A stretch of DNA of 64,000 bases, taken from NCBI RefSeq assembly GCF_016802725.1, contig NC_052677.1, positions 16,976,329-17,040,328 on the forward strand, given 5' to 3'. Shown one piece after another: positions 47,085 through 61,500 of the stretch; position 1 is the first letter of the stretch; each line of letters starts with the position of its first letter. The notes below the pieces were generated by a model. It did no database searches. It saw nothing but the letters and a program-made list of their open reading frames with translations, and was not told the origin of the DNA. The translations under genes were made by a program, and so were the position numbers. Source of the DNA: Solenopsis invicta. Taxonomy: Eukaryota; Arthropoda; Insecta; Hymenoptera; Formicidae.

Positions 47085-49583
47085 AATTATTTAAATTTAA
47101 TTAAAAACTAATAAATAAAATGAATAAGATGAGATAAAGAGATAAAAAAAAAGACTTAAAATACACATTCTTTTGTAAAAAATATAGAAAAATATAAGAA
47201 AATAAAAAAATCTTAGTTTATTTCAAACATCTCGTTTTAATAATTAGGAAATAAATTTTTTACATTCCCTTTTCTTAATTAATTTTGATTTTAATATCCT
47301 GATGAAAGAAGAAAATAGAATTTCTTTGTTAGGAATAATCCTTTGAAGCATGATAATCTCTTCTAACTGATAAATCGGTGTAAAGTTTGAAATATGAAAA
47401 ATCAATGAGACAGATTTGAATGCGATTTATTTGATGACACAGTTAATTATCGTTATTTGAATAGAGTTTGGAGTGCGGCGCTGTGTACAGCGTATATATA
47501 AATACGGTACAAACGTAAAAAACCTGTAAATGCGACTGTATTATCGTATGTGTAACGTTGACATGCTCCCTTTTCTTCTCATTTTATCGGGGACATCGCG
47601 CCACCGATCATGTACATTATATATAGTTTTCATGGACGCCGTATTACCTGCTATAATCATGATTCTTCAATTAACATACATCACATTTTAATTTTTCTCA
47701 TATTCTTTTTTATGAAAAGATATAAAATCGTTTAATTTTTGGGAAATTATGTTTTATTTTGAACATAATAAATCTATATCTTTTAATTAAAAATTGAAAA
47801 TAAAATTAATGGAAAATTATGATTATTATTTTCTCGGACAATATTCTTGCGAAAAATAAACATATTACGGTAAAATTAATAATTTATTATAAAATTAATA
47901 ATCTATATGATGGTATATAGATTTCTCTTGGGAGAAAAAAGAAAATGTAAGGAGTTGGTGAAACATGATACATTCCAAATGTAAAGAATATAAGAAAGAT
48001 TGGAAGTAAAATTATCGCAGGAGATATCAGGGCCCATTCGTATCGGACATCGAATCGAATTCGCATATCTAGCATAATCTAGCTTGCTTTGTGTCTCGTA
48101 TTTACAACGTTACATGACCAGAATTATTCACGTACCTTACGAACTAGTTAGAAATTTTATTTTTGTATTATATTTATATATATATAATATATATATTTAG
48201 CGCCGTCGTTCAGGTATGAATGTATATATATATACTATTTATATATATATTATATTAACATTTTTTAATTAAATAGAGCTTTCGTAGCAAAGTATGTATA
48301 AATAGACTATTTTTGCACAGACCATGATCCTTTTAAACTCGCTCGCTTTACCTCTGTCTGCTTATATGAATGAGAGTCGTCTGTTTATTCATTCTTGAGA
48401 TCTTAGATTAAATAATTTTACCTGAAAAATAGTCGGACGAGGAAGGAATCTCTATCTCTTCTTCGAGGATTCCTCGGTTCGAAACCGCTTTCTTTTTTTT
48501 TGCGCCTGTCATTAATACTGTATACACCAAACGACAAGATCGATGCGATTCTTTGTTTCAACTATGCGCTCGCATCTCTCGTCGTGAATGAAAAATGCGT
48601 TCCATCAAAATAGAATTCCGCAAACGGCAGCGTGTAGAAATTATTGCATCGCGTTCGCATGTACATCCTACGAAAAATTAACGAACCGAAAGAAATTGAC
48701 AAAGAATCATTTCGGCAAATCTCTGATCACATCTCTGATATTTCTAAGATGTTACGAATTCTTTCAAGAAGCAAGATGCGATGATACAATTAAGTGGAAA
48801 ATAAGAATTTATTTAGGACGCACCTAAAATGTCTCAGCCAAAAAATCAATATTTTTCGTTTTTAGAACTGAAATTCTTTTAATTTATATTTGTTTCAATT
48901 TCCAATTTAATTTGCCAAATCCATTAGTTTTAATTAGATTAAAAAGTTTAATTCTCTCAATTCTGAAAACAATGTGTAAACTTATCTTCGTCTAAAATGT
49001 ATTCTTTTCGGTCCGCTTATTTTTCTTAGGAGCGAAGAATCACCGCTTATCCGTTTTTCCTTTATTTAATATTACATATCACACCTAGATGCTGGATACA
49101 CGTAGAAATCTATAAATCTAGGCCAGCTTTAATAGGCATTTCAAATCCCTCTTAGATCATTACGAAGCTATTGTTGGTATTAAAATAGTGTGGTCTTAAA
49201 ATAGCTGGCGCTTCGTGACTTTTTTTAAATCTTATTGCATTTCAGAGGGCCCTTAAATATGTAATTTGATGTTTATTACGATAAGGATTATCAATGTTTA
49301 GCTCTTACGTCGATTCGGAAGTACAATTTAGCCATACCTGTAAAATTTTTTCTTGAGTTTTTAACCTTAGAAACATTGCGCTGATTTCCCTGATAAGGAT
49401 ACTCTTTGTTTACAATTACCTTTTATGTAGTATAAATAATTCTCTCTTGCGCTGAATTCGGCGATCGGAATGATTGTTTACTTGTGATTGAGAGCTATTA
49501 ATCTGTACTTCTTTTGTAATATTTCTTACTGAACGGTCGATATGCGACCTTTCGGCGATGAATTTTGTTCACATCTTGCAAAT
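47085..49583. other. Convergent 3' spacer of FAM20B and sickie
   Basis: AT-rich 2.5 kb between two convergent genes, probably including a long sickie/NAV 3' UTR on the minus strand. (TA)n-rich sequence at 48172-48256. No gene supported; ORFs at 47887-48075 and 48588-48827 look random. Confidence 0.5.
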
Positions 49584-52500
49584 TTAGAGTGCCGATTCTA
49601 CTCCTCTTGACGAGCTGCTCAAATCCTCTGAATGGCGAGTATGTGACGAGTCGAGGGATGTCACCGAGTCGCTGTCGTTGCTGTGCGGACTCGAGTAATT
49701 AGCCGCTTCCTGCAGACGCATCAGCATGTTAAGCTGCAAAAATAGATGCAAGAAAATTCAATTACAGTAATTAGTAAGATTCTTGATTATCATTGAATAC
49801 TTTTTACACATAAAGCAACATAAATAAATAAAACAGTAAATTTCTCTGTAATTAATACGTACAGAATTATGTACATTTGATCTTTTTCTTCTTTATTATA
49901 ACTGTTCTATTTATTTAGAAGAATAATTTCCCCAATAAAAATATGTAACTCATTAATTTAGAAATTATTATATTCAAAAGTTTATTTAGATTGTTGAATT
50001 TCTTTGATAACAAATATCACATTCTGCCATTTATATGAACGATATTCTTCAATTCTACAGATTCCGCATTTTCTTTTTAATTTCCCTAAGTATATAAAAT
50101 TTTAAATTCTCGCATGTTCAACTATTTGTATATATACATATATATTTTAAAGTTACTGAATCTCAAGCTTTAAAATACTTACTAGAGGATCTCCTTCGGT
50201 ATCACTATGAGTACTTCCGAGGCTCTTCACGCTAGAGGCGCCCACACCAGAAGTGTGTCCGCTAGAGACGACATCGTATCCCACGTCTTCGGGTCTCAGA
50301 CGTAGAAGAGCGTCGCTACCGCCATGCACAGCATGAGTCGAGAGCCATGGATAGCTAGACGTGATGAATTGCGCTGGATCCTCCCATGTAGGCTCGCCAT
50401 TTCCGTTCCCGCTTACGCGTCTTCCGTATAGCGTCAATCCTTCCCTGACTGCCTCCACCAGGTAAGGTATCACCGAATAGTTCCAAAGATCGGTAAACCA
50501 TACTTGAGAGCCAGCCACTTCCATTGGACACGATAGGAAGAGCCGCGGTCCTGATAAATTATCAATATTATTTATTTGTAATTATTGAAAAATTGAAAAT
50601 GTTAGTCTTCATAAATATTTTTAAGTTTTTCAATTAAAAAATCAGTAATTTCATTATAATAAAAAAAACTGGTGTAATTAATGATAAAGAAACTGTTGAG
50701 AATTTGTATTTTAAATTGTTGTATTGTTTTAGAGGGAGGTAAAAAATTATATTTGTTGAAATGTGAAAATGTGTTTGAAATGTTTCCAATTACCTATTGT
50801 TACATCGGAGCTGCTGTGAGTTTCTAGGAACTTGTTAAGATGCAGCCACACTCGCGGCAGCCACTCGACTACTGCTGCCATTTCCGCGTTCCTCGTCCCG
50901 GCGCACTCGCGCAGTTCGTGCTCCAATAATTTCCTTCTCAAATAACGTCCCAGGAATCCTTTTACCGGCTCCATGTGATTCGCGCATAATACCCACCTGT
51001 TTAATTTATATAATCTTATTAATTAAGAAATCGATTTTTTATTCTTTTATTATCTAATTAAAAAGATAGAATCAATAATTAAATATATTTAACTTTAGAG
51101 TAAGATGTATTGTAACAGATTTAACTTTTATTATTATTTTTTAAGTTAATTTCTAGCATTTAATTTCTCATCTTTCTTTTAATTACATCCAAAAATTACT
51201 AAAACAATTTTACATATATATTGTACTAAAATTATAGATTTTAAACATGTGCTCGCACACTAAGAATGAAAGTACCTGAAGTTGTGATGTAACTGCAAGT
51301 TGGTGGTACTGCAGGTGGCTTGACTCATGGTACCAATGATAGCAGGACATGATGAATGCCTGGTACCTAGAAGTCCGCTGAAGAGTTCGCCTAGAGATGC
51401 GGCGTGTTGAAGGTTTTCCAAAATAATCACCCTAGGTAACTCATCAGCCGCGTTCGAATCGCATCTTTCGGCGATATGCGCGAGATATTGGCGCAATTCC
51501 TTACTGGACTTGTGATCGACGTTAAAAGTCGCAACGGCAGCGGCGTCTTTTGTGTCATTATCGGTGTCTACTAGAGCGTGCGCTAGTTTCCCGGCTAAGT
51601 AGCTCTTCCCTGTGCCACTTGGACCGCACAGGATCACTCTGCGATGTTCCGTCAGGAGGGAGATCAGTCGCTGAACGATGGACCGTGGTATCAGGGTGTC
51701 CACCGCCAACCAGGAATAACCTGACAGCACTAGATAGATAGTCTTCACGTGACCGACTAGATAGCCGCAAGGTAACAACTCGGGATGCTGAGAATCGGTG
51801 GTGCATCTGTGAAATGGAGAGAAAAGTTTTTTTTTTAATTATTTTAGATGGTGATAAAAACAAAAAGTGAATTTTAATAAGGAACTCTACCAATAGAATT
51901 TAAAATCCATTCACTATGTATTAAAAATCATACACAGTGTCTTGGAACTTACACTAATTTAGCATTTTTAAATTAAAGACGTACCTGGAAGCCTCGCCGA
52001 GGTGATACGCGGCGACACATTCAACGCCAAGACCCAGATTCGTCACGGGGTCCACTCGAGAAACATACTCCTTGAAGCAACGCCTCACCATAGAATCTAA
52101 AGCGTCCCAACTGGTCTTATTGCTGATGCACACGCTGGCGATTACACAGTGCGGTGGTTCGCCTATGGTGCCGTCCGCGGAGCTTCCGGTAACCAAATTG
52201 TAGTTGAAATTCCGCTCGCTGCCGAGGTAGACGGCCACGTTGATCCTCTTGCCGTCGGTGTCTTGCTCGAGAACCGGTTCTGTGGTTGTCGCGCTCGACG
52301 GTACCACGGAATGCTCGACCGAGACGTTGAGATCTTCCAGTTGATCGGCCGTGGAACTGACATCGCCGTTCGATAATGCTGCAACACTTGACGCGACTTC
52401 AGTCATACTGAAGCGTCGATCTGGGTCACTAGGTAGAGAGGACTGCGAAGAGGTGAGCGACTTCGAGGTCACCAGTCGCTGAAGACGTTCGTTGTTCTGC

Positions 52501-55500
52501 TTCAAGTTCAGCATCTCGTACTGTGGAAAAGAAACGATAAATTCGTCAAATAAATAAAATAGGAAGAAAATAAATTAATCAAAAATATCAAAATCATGCT
52601 CCTTCTCTAATAAAAACTTTGAAATATTAATTGTAAATTGTCAGCTTCTCGCGAACCTGATACAGTTTCAAATTTGTGTAAATTTTTTTTCTAGATAAAA
52701 ACTGCACTCACCCTCATCTTGATGACTGTGTCCTTCAAAGATTCCAACTGATGTGCCGAGGATAAAGCTTCCAATCTGATATCTGTGAGAACCAAGTCCT
52801 TCTCCCTCAATTGCTTCTTCAATTCGTCCACGTCTTCGTCCTCTTTCTTGTACAGCGCCGAGCTGCTCTTGCTTCCCGACAACGGATTCTCATGCTCGGG
52901 AGATTTCTGACCGTTGCTCCTCACGGCTTGTGTCCTCGAGGACTCGTGTTTGGACGCGGTTGGCAGTCTAGGACTGTTGGGAGCGCTCAGATCACCGCCA
53001 GGACTCTCCTTGCAATCCTCGGCATCGGAGACCGAACCGTGTCGGTTTTTGCGCGACCTCGAGAAGGCCTTGGAGAAGGAGCTGCGTAGCCAGCCCTTTT
53101 TCTTGTGATGACTGCTGCTGGCCGAACAGGCGCTGCTTAGCGAGTTCAGAGACGTCACGCTGTCCGCGGATAGTTGTCTCGCCATCGACGCGCCCTGATG
53201 ATGATTGCTGCTGCCGCTGCCGGTGCAGCCGGTGGTACCGGATTCAGAATCACCTAAAGTATGACGCCGACCATTATTCGCAACTGGAGCGTTGTTCAAT
53301 CCAGCTTCGGCACTTTGTTTGCGCAACCTCTCGATCGTTTCTCGGAGTTCCTGAAGCTCGGAATCCTGAAAAATCGCCGTAGAAAAAAAAATCGATTATT
53401 TAACGACGAAAACAAATTGTACGTCTGCATCGGACGTCAATTGTATCTAGAGTATCTCTCCTTTATCAAATCGCGAGAGTTTATTAAAACTTGATATTCT
53501 CACAAATAATTAATCTTTGTCCTAATATTGACTATTTTTACCTTCTTTTCAGCTGTAGCTGTGAGTTGCTGCAATCTCTGAGTCATATTGGATAACGACT
53601 GCTCGAAAGCTGAGACCACGTGTGCCTGAAACAAGCAAGTATAACACGCAATTTTTAATATCTGTATAAAATCGAGTTTTTTAAACTTGAACTTTATTAC
53701 AATGTAATTACGTAAACTCTTAAGACAATAACTCTTTTGGGATATATTTTATTATACAGTTTTATATTATGTACACATGTATTAATTTTATTTCCATTGT
53801 AGAGTAATTACTATTGTACAGTTATAACTATTTTTATTTTCTTATTTGATACGAACAAAGAATGTTCAAGATACAAGAATGTACATTGTGTATACATTGT
53901 GTGAAAATATACACAATGCGATTCTATCAAAGCAATTTCTACTTTAGCTCACAATTTTTAATCCGTATAATTTTGTCAGGTAATTAAATTTAAAACTTCA
54001 TAAAATCATTTGTAAACAATCGTGTTTCATTATTTCTAGTTCAAGAGTTTCAAGTAACATAGACCTAGGACGGCATTCATAGTCAGAAATAATTTTCAAT
54101 CTTTAATTGAAAGTAAAAAAATGAAAAACGAATGAATAAATGTGTAATTAATTGCGTTTTTAATTATGGATTGAAAATGATTTACCACGAATATCGGCTT
54201 AAGAATGACCAAAATGACCAACAGAATCAGAACGAGGCAAAAACTTGGCGTGTCTGAAGCGCGTTAATTGGTAAAATGTGATAAAGTAACCCGGGTACTT
54301 GGAAAGATCGACGATGTGTTGTCTTATCAAACGGTCTTTTAATAAAAATATTTTTTAATCATATCTGTTTGGCACAACTCGGAAACGTAAAAGCGCGAGA
54401 CACTCGAGCCTAAAGACAAGGCAAAACAACACGTTACTAAAAGACCGATCCTCTTCTCTCCTGTCACGCAACAATCGATTGTAATTATATTAAAGTTCTG
54501 CTTAAAAGGAAGTTTCCAGTGTTCCTAATTTCCGCGAGAGAGGAAAACGCACGAGGGCGCGTAATCCGGAAGTGCGTGAACGCGTTGGAGCATAACAACA
54601 ATGTCGGGCATAGAATTTTGGCGTGGGACGAGACGGCGAGAGTCGACTGCGAATATCTGTCTGACTGCAAGCAGTGTTATTCTTATTCTTATTCTTAAGG
54701 AAAATTAGGCCACATTGAGTCCATGTGTACTCAATATGACCTAAATGGTACCTTTTCTAAGAATCTTTACTGCATCCGCATAAATACTTGAAATTGTTCC
54801 GTATTTTGAATTAACGTTTAGAAATGCCTCCTGCTTTGAATCTGGCCATCGGTTTTTTTTATTCTGGATTCGGCAAAAAGTTGGAAAAAAATTACAAAGC
54901 TTAGGTAGGCCATACAGGGTACAGTTACCTCCTCGCTTGGTGTCGCGACGCCGCGCCGCCACGTCGTTCGATTACACGTTGTGTCATTGTACTGTTTATT
55001 TCCTCATTTGATACGAACGTGGCCAGCAATTATTACGATACAAAAATGTATGAAAATGCGCACATGTGACTCTGTTAAAGTCGTTTCTGTGTTATCTCGC
55101 GCAAAATAATAACTGTGTTTTAAGCAGCGCCTGGCGAGGTAATTTCGACGAACGCGCGGGGCGGAGATTAATAGTCGTTGCAGTCTCTTTTACGAGAGGT
55201 GCCGCGTGTCGGAATATCGGACTCGTGTTTCTCGTCACGTAATTATTCTCTCAGGATCTGAACGTGTTTTCAACGTCGCGCCACGAGGCGAAGAAGATAA
55301 TCAGCCGTGGCGTAAAAAGAAAGTGCTCGCGCCGAACGAAACGCTCGATAATCCAAACTGGAGCGATGCAAATGTCGATTCCTTTCTTTGCTCTCTCTTC
55401 GCTCCACCGATTTTCTTTGTCCGTTTCAACGTTGTTCTTTTTCAACACTTTTGTCGGTACAACTCGCGACTGTAACCGATACGGCGATGACACGCTTGGA

Positions 55501-58500
55501 TTAACGATGTTTCATTTCCGCTTTAGATAAATGTTTACATCATCACCGTAAGTATCTAAGATAATTAAATTTTAATTACGCTCGAGAAGAAATGCTTAAT
55601 TTTTAAATATTAAAATACTAAAATGTTTATTTCCATCTTCGTTTCTTAAATATTAAAAAAAAAAATGTTTTGAACGTTATTTTATATCTAAATATTTTTA
55701 AATGTTTAAAAACGAAAGACGAAAATAAAACAATTTAATATCTTGCAATTAAACATTCTTTTTCATTTCTTCTTTGATGCGGAAAAGAAGCTGTTGACTA
55801 AAACTTTCAACTTGTTTAAATTTCTTCAATTTAAGTATTCGTGCATTTGAGTTAAATATATAAATACTTAAATTAAAGTTCAAGCATCTTATGTATTTGA
55901 GTTAAAGAAGAAATTTAATCAAGTTGAACAATTTAGTCAATTTAACTTTTTTTTCTTCGTCAATGTAGCATCGTAATACAAACGCGCCATAGTTTTATTC
56001 TCCGACGAGAACTTTCGATAGGAAAATTCTCAAAGCGACAAAGAAATTGAGAGCCATTTGTGTTGAATGGCTGCGGAATGCTTCCCAAAGGGACGCTTTA
56101 TTTGATGTAACGTAAGCGAGATGACCCACGATGCGACTCATGCAGCTTCCTTATTGACTCGTGTTTTTCTTCTCGTTTCTTTGCGAAAGAGAGAACAAGA
56201 AGAAAATGAGAAAAAAGAAAGCGCTTTTGTCACGCTATATTCTTAGACAGTGGTGTAGCACAACTTTGGGTAATCTCGTTCGAATAATATACAAATAATC
56301 ATATAATTACATAAACATACACACGTGTACAATTAATCTGAATTATTTTATTAATAAAAAGCGAATTCGAAAAAATGTTAATAAAAAATAGCCTCAAGGA
56401 TCAATTAAATTAAATGATAAATAATGAAAGCGAATAATATTGTGATAATAATATTATTCGCTTTTGTTATTTGTCATGTAATTTAATTGATCTTTGGAGA
56501 TATTTTTCATTAACATTCTTTCGAATTCGCGTTTTATAATATTAATAAAACAATTCAGATTATTAATATAGCTATGTTTAAATTAAATCAATATTAGATT
56601 TAATATAGTATTAAATATTTTAGTACTTAAATTTCGAATTTAAATCGTGAGGAGATAAAGTTTGCATAAAGACCTTTTTCAACAAAAAAAAAAAAGGGAA
56701 GTCATTCGGAGAACGTGAAACTTATAACCCTTTCTAAATGGAGTCTTTATTCGCGGAATAAGAACACGGTCGTCGAACTCGCCCTGATCGCTATCCCGTT
56801 ACCACATAAAATCCCAGGAGATTCCTTCGGGATCGACCTTTAAATCTCGGAGTCAGCTGTTCGCCATTGTTTCCGTGAATATGGGCACCAGCTTTTTCTT
56901 CCTCCTCGGAAGCATCATGCGATCATAAAATTCCAAGAGGACAATCAGCGGTACTTTTTTTTCCCTTCGCGGACGAACGAGTGTGGAGTGCGGAGAGTTT
57001 CGTCAGGATCGTGAACAAAGGGTACCGGTGGGAGTCGAGGATTGCTGCCGTGTGTATGCGGGTGCGATTCTAGAATCGCGCGTAATTCCGGAGGAATTAT
57101 ACCGCTCGTAAAACGGTAACAGCAAACGTGGGACATGTAATTCGCTGCCGCGAGCGGGTGTCTCGGGGCCCATTGTCCCACCTTATTACTTTAACGTACA
57201 ATGCGGAATGACTCTCGACGTGATTCTGTAGCCGGGATACGAGGTCTCTCCTCCGAACATTGACCTTTGCACTTTCGGTAAAAGTACCCTCTCAACCCAA
57301 ATCAATTTGCAGACGTGATCAAGGAGCAATAAAAACAGATAAGACAATTAAAGAGTCTCCTACTAAAACCAAGCAAGTCCATTTTTCTTCTCAAAATCTG
57401 GATTATGGAGCCAAATTACTCTATCAATAACGTCATATTGTGAACAGTTTTGTTCCAAAGAATCAAGCGGAAAACGAGAAACTGATCACGAGACACACTG
57501 TGCAACTAAAAAATGAGTTTTTTTTTATAGAAATAAATTGACTTGAAAATTTCTCAAAGAAGTCTTAATTAGAAGGAAACAACGTTTGAACACTCTCCGC
57601 GTTTGTTCCAAGAAGATAGAGAGATACTCGCGATCGAATGAGGTCGGTGGGTCCACTTGTATGAGCCTCAGTATGGGCTGTAAATATTGGCTCCCACGCT
57701 CGCCGCTAATGCGCCCGGCTTCACCTACCGCCGAGATGCATCCAAGAAGTGTGCACGTACACGATGTAAAACGCTCGTAAAAGCGACCCACCCACTCGCC
57801 TTACTCGGCCTTACACCTTCCTCGAGTAACTTTATTTCGTATCTCACGTCAGATTGCGTTCGGCATGTGTCGAAAAGCCAATGTACTTTTTGAGCTTCCA
57901 ATTGACGATGACCACGTCAACCACGCAATGCTAACTAAAGTAGTAATTGTCACAAAAAAATAACGAACGACATTAAAATGTTTAATTAAAGTATTTAATT
58001 TTTCTCAAAGAAATATGTATTAAGAATATATATATACATTTTTTTTATTTGATTTAATTATTAGTGTTTCTTTCTCATCAAATTTGCAAAGAAGTACTAC
58101 GAATCGCGAGTTAAAAATCAAAAGCAAATATAAAATTAAATATAACTTTTAAACTAATAAAAAAATTATGCACAAAACCTTTTGCAGCATTGTCCATCGT
58201 GCTTGAACCTCCGTCATAATTTTCATGATCCAATAAAATTAATTTTTAGATCTGCATTCAGCTAAATTTTTAAATATCTTGACAAATTTTTTTTTTCCGT
58301 GTACAGTTAATATGTAGCATTATTTATGTGCGACGATTATAAGAATGTAATGACCATGCTTTCATCGAGAATTATATACAAGATGGTGAGTGTCTAATTT
58401 ATAATTATCGTTACATATTGATAAATATATGTAACATCAATGTGTAACACTAATTATAAGTTAGACACTCTTATATCTTGTAAGCCTCGGTAAAAACATA

Positions 58501-61500
58501 GTTATTATATTTAGTTATATATATATTATAGTCATATACAACGTACGTTGTATATGTATATTCCTGATATCAGCCTCTCCTATAATGATAGAGAAAAGTT
58601 TCCTTTCACTGAAAGAAAAATCTCGGTTTCGCCTCGTTGTGCATCGAGCTTAACGAAGGGTTTACCGAGCCGAGGACGAACGGAGCTAAAAACTGGACCG
58701 GAAGCCTGCGGCAAAAACGCACGTGCCGAGGAGCAAAATGCATCGCGCGCGGCGCACAGTGACTCGCCTTGTTCTCCAGGGAAAACACCAAGCGAGCGCC
58801 GGTGCATCTTGACGAGGATACGTCGCGGAGTGAACGGCTTCGACCGATATTTTAATCCTCAACGTCTTCTTCAATTACGTTTGCCAATGTCTTTTCGCAG
58901 AATGAAACAAAGGCACATAAAAAAAAGGGAGATTGTAGTGATAAACTAATTAAAAAATCTATTAAAACGCCGCGAAAAATTCGACGATAATTAAAACGAT
59001 TTTTAATGTGGCAATAAAATAATGAAAAATCGTGATAATTTTTTATTTATTTATTAGTCGTTGCTAATTGTGTATCAATAGTAATAATAGTAACAACGTT
59101 TTTTATTATTTTTTTGCAAACAAAAATGCACGCACTTTTTATTTTCTTTTATAATTTTGTAGCACAACTTTCTTGTAACATAAAATTTGCATACAAACAT
59201 GACGTAAAGAAAGTCAGAAACATTATTTTAAATAAGTCATAAAATATATTTGACATTCTGCGGGCATTCCTCGTAAATTCGCATCACCACAAAAGTGTTA
59301 AGTCCGCTACTTTTCTCGTCGAGAGATTTCGCGTGTCTACTGTCTACATATGTGCGACGTACAGAACGTTTCAAAATTAAATATCAAAAACAAAGAGACA
59401 CGTTTCACAAACGAGAAGTAAGAATAAAACTACAGTTATTTTTAATCTTTAAGGTACAGCTAGTAATCGCTTTTACGTGGAGTAATTCCATTTTAGGAGC
59501 CAATTATATTTTGTCGAATGTCAGATTTACATCCAAACGTTCCTGGTATAATTATAAATTAGCAGTTAGATATATGATTACTTTTACTTGTTATATATAT
59601 GTATATTGCAAGTGAGCTAACTATAAAAAATAATAAATTTACGTAAATTTTTTCCTTCCCAATTACTTAAATGATATAAGAGATTAAATTAAGAGCAATT
59701 TTTTATTGAATTTAAAATAGACGTGACAAAAGTTTAACGAAATTTGCCAGGGCATTTGTAATTCCATGGAATCTCGAATTTCTCGAGCAATATTGTAGCA
59801 TCCTGTAATGTTTCGCCGAGAAGAATATCGCACTTTTGCGGCCTGGGAACTGTTAGCCCAGTTAGCTCGGGTCGTAACGCTTCGAGGATTACGCTGTGTT
59901 CACAACGTACATTATCCCTGATGTTCCCATCACAATGTGCGTCCCCATATAATTACTCTGGCAGAAAGAAGGGTGAGGGTCGGCATTATGCTTGATAATT
60001 AATGTCGCAAGGACATTTTCAGGGCCAAGGTCTCAAATAGCGTTCTCACATTTCTCACATATTTTCTTTCAAGTTTAGGTTGACGGCATTCTTTCTAAAT
60101 ACTTTATTATTTCAAACACACTTGTGTGTGGGATATTTAACACTTAATAAGTATAATCCGTGTAAAAATTATTTTATTTATTTATTTATTTATTTTTAAG
60201 TAGCTATCTTTAGTATTTTGTACTTTAAAAGCAATTTGTCATATTTGGCAATAGACACTTTCCCCATCATAAAAATTTTTTTTTTTTCTATAATGATGGA
60301 AAATAAATGATTTTTCATTTAATAATAACAATATTTGCATTTACTTCTTTTTTTGATTACCAGTATTTTACATAAATAATGTTTACGTAAAACACTATTA
60401 GAAACGTGCGAGATGTATCACAAATAGTGCTATATTTTATTTGTCAGTCAGTGCATATATTCCATTATTGCCAATTCCATTATTGAAAAAAAAAGAACTA
60501 AATTTCACGTTATAGAATATTGTGATTGGCGTTGTTAATCGTGAGAATCGAGGAAAAGAAATAAGAGAAAATACATGATTTCGTTTGAAAACTCAAAAAG
60601 AGGCTATCGTGTATGTACACGAGAGGGGTGCGTGTTTACACACGGTATCCGGCTGAAAGTGCACCCCTGAAACGCATAAATCTTTCTCCCGCCTGCAGGA
60701 ACGAACGGAAAAGGGATCTCGCAAGGGTGTTTATAACACAACGGTCTGTCACAAATCCCAGTGACAGTTTTATGTCCTTCTACCACGTGGCGTTTAAACC
60801 TCTTTTGAATATTTCGGCAGAGTAAAAAAAAAAAAGTCACGGTTTACGAAAATTGCCCTGCCAGAAGTATCTGCTTTTAGGTTTCAATTTCTAAATAGAG
60901 AGCCTTTCCCAAGGAAAATGCCTGTCTTAGTAATTCATCCTTAAAACAGCATCCTTAAAAAAAAAAAAAGATTTTAAGTTTGAGAAATCTTGAAACATAT
61001 TTTAAATTACTAAATTTAATTTAATTCAATTTAATTTAGAAATTTAATTTAAATTACTCCATTTTTAATTTATATTATCCTTGTTGGAAATACATACAAA
61101 ATTAAATTAAAATATAAAATATAAAATATAAAAATATGCTAAAAAATAAATTAACACATCAGTATAATAATAACATAAAGTGAGAAATAAAACTATATCA
61201 AATTTTGTATGCGAGAGAAATACATTGTATACATGAGATGTTAATGTTACAAGGATCAATTACATTTCCTAAGCAATGATCATAAGTGGAGAAAGTGAGC
61301 AGGAGGCGTGTCTCGCGCGAAGCGCCGACTAAAATTGATGTTTTAATCAGTGCGGCCGTAAAGTTTCGAGACCGCGAAAGAGTGGATTGCATAAGAAGAC
61401 AGTATACATAGTAAAGAAATAAAACTCACGATTGGCCAATCGTTTCTGATGCCAGTCAATTGTGCAATTGCCCCCGGCGGGGGCCTCTGATAATCGTAGT

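Noticed and set aside
58548..58949. 133-codon plus-strand ORF in the sickie intron
   Set aside because: Three other overlapping frames are equally open; GC-rich patch effect, no domain.
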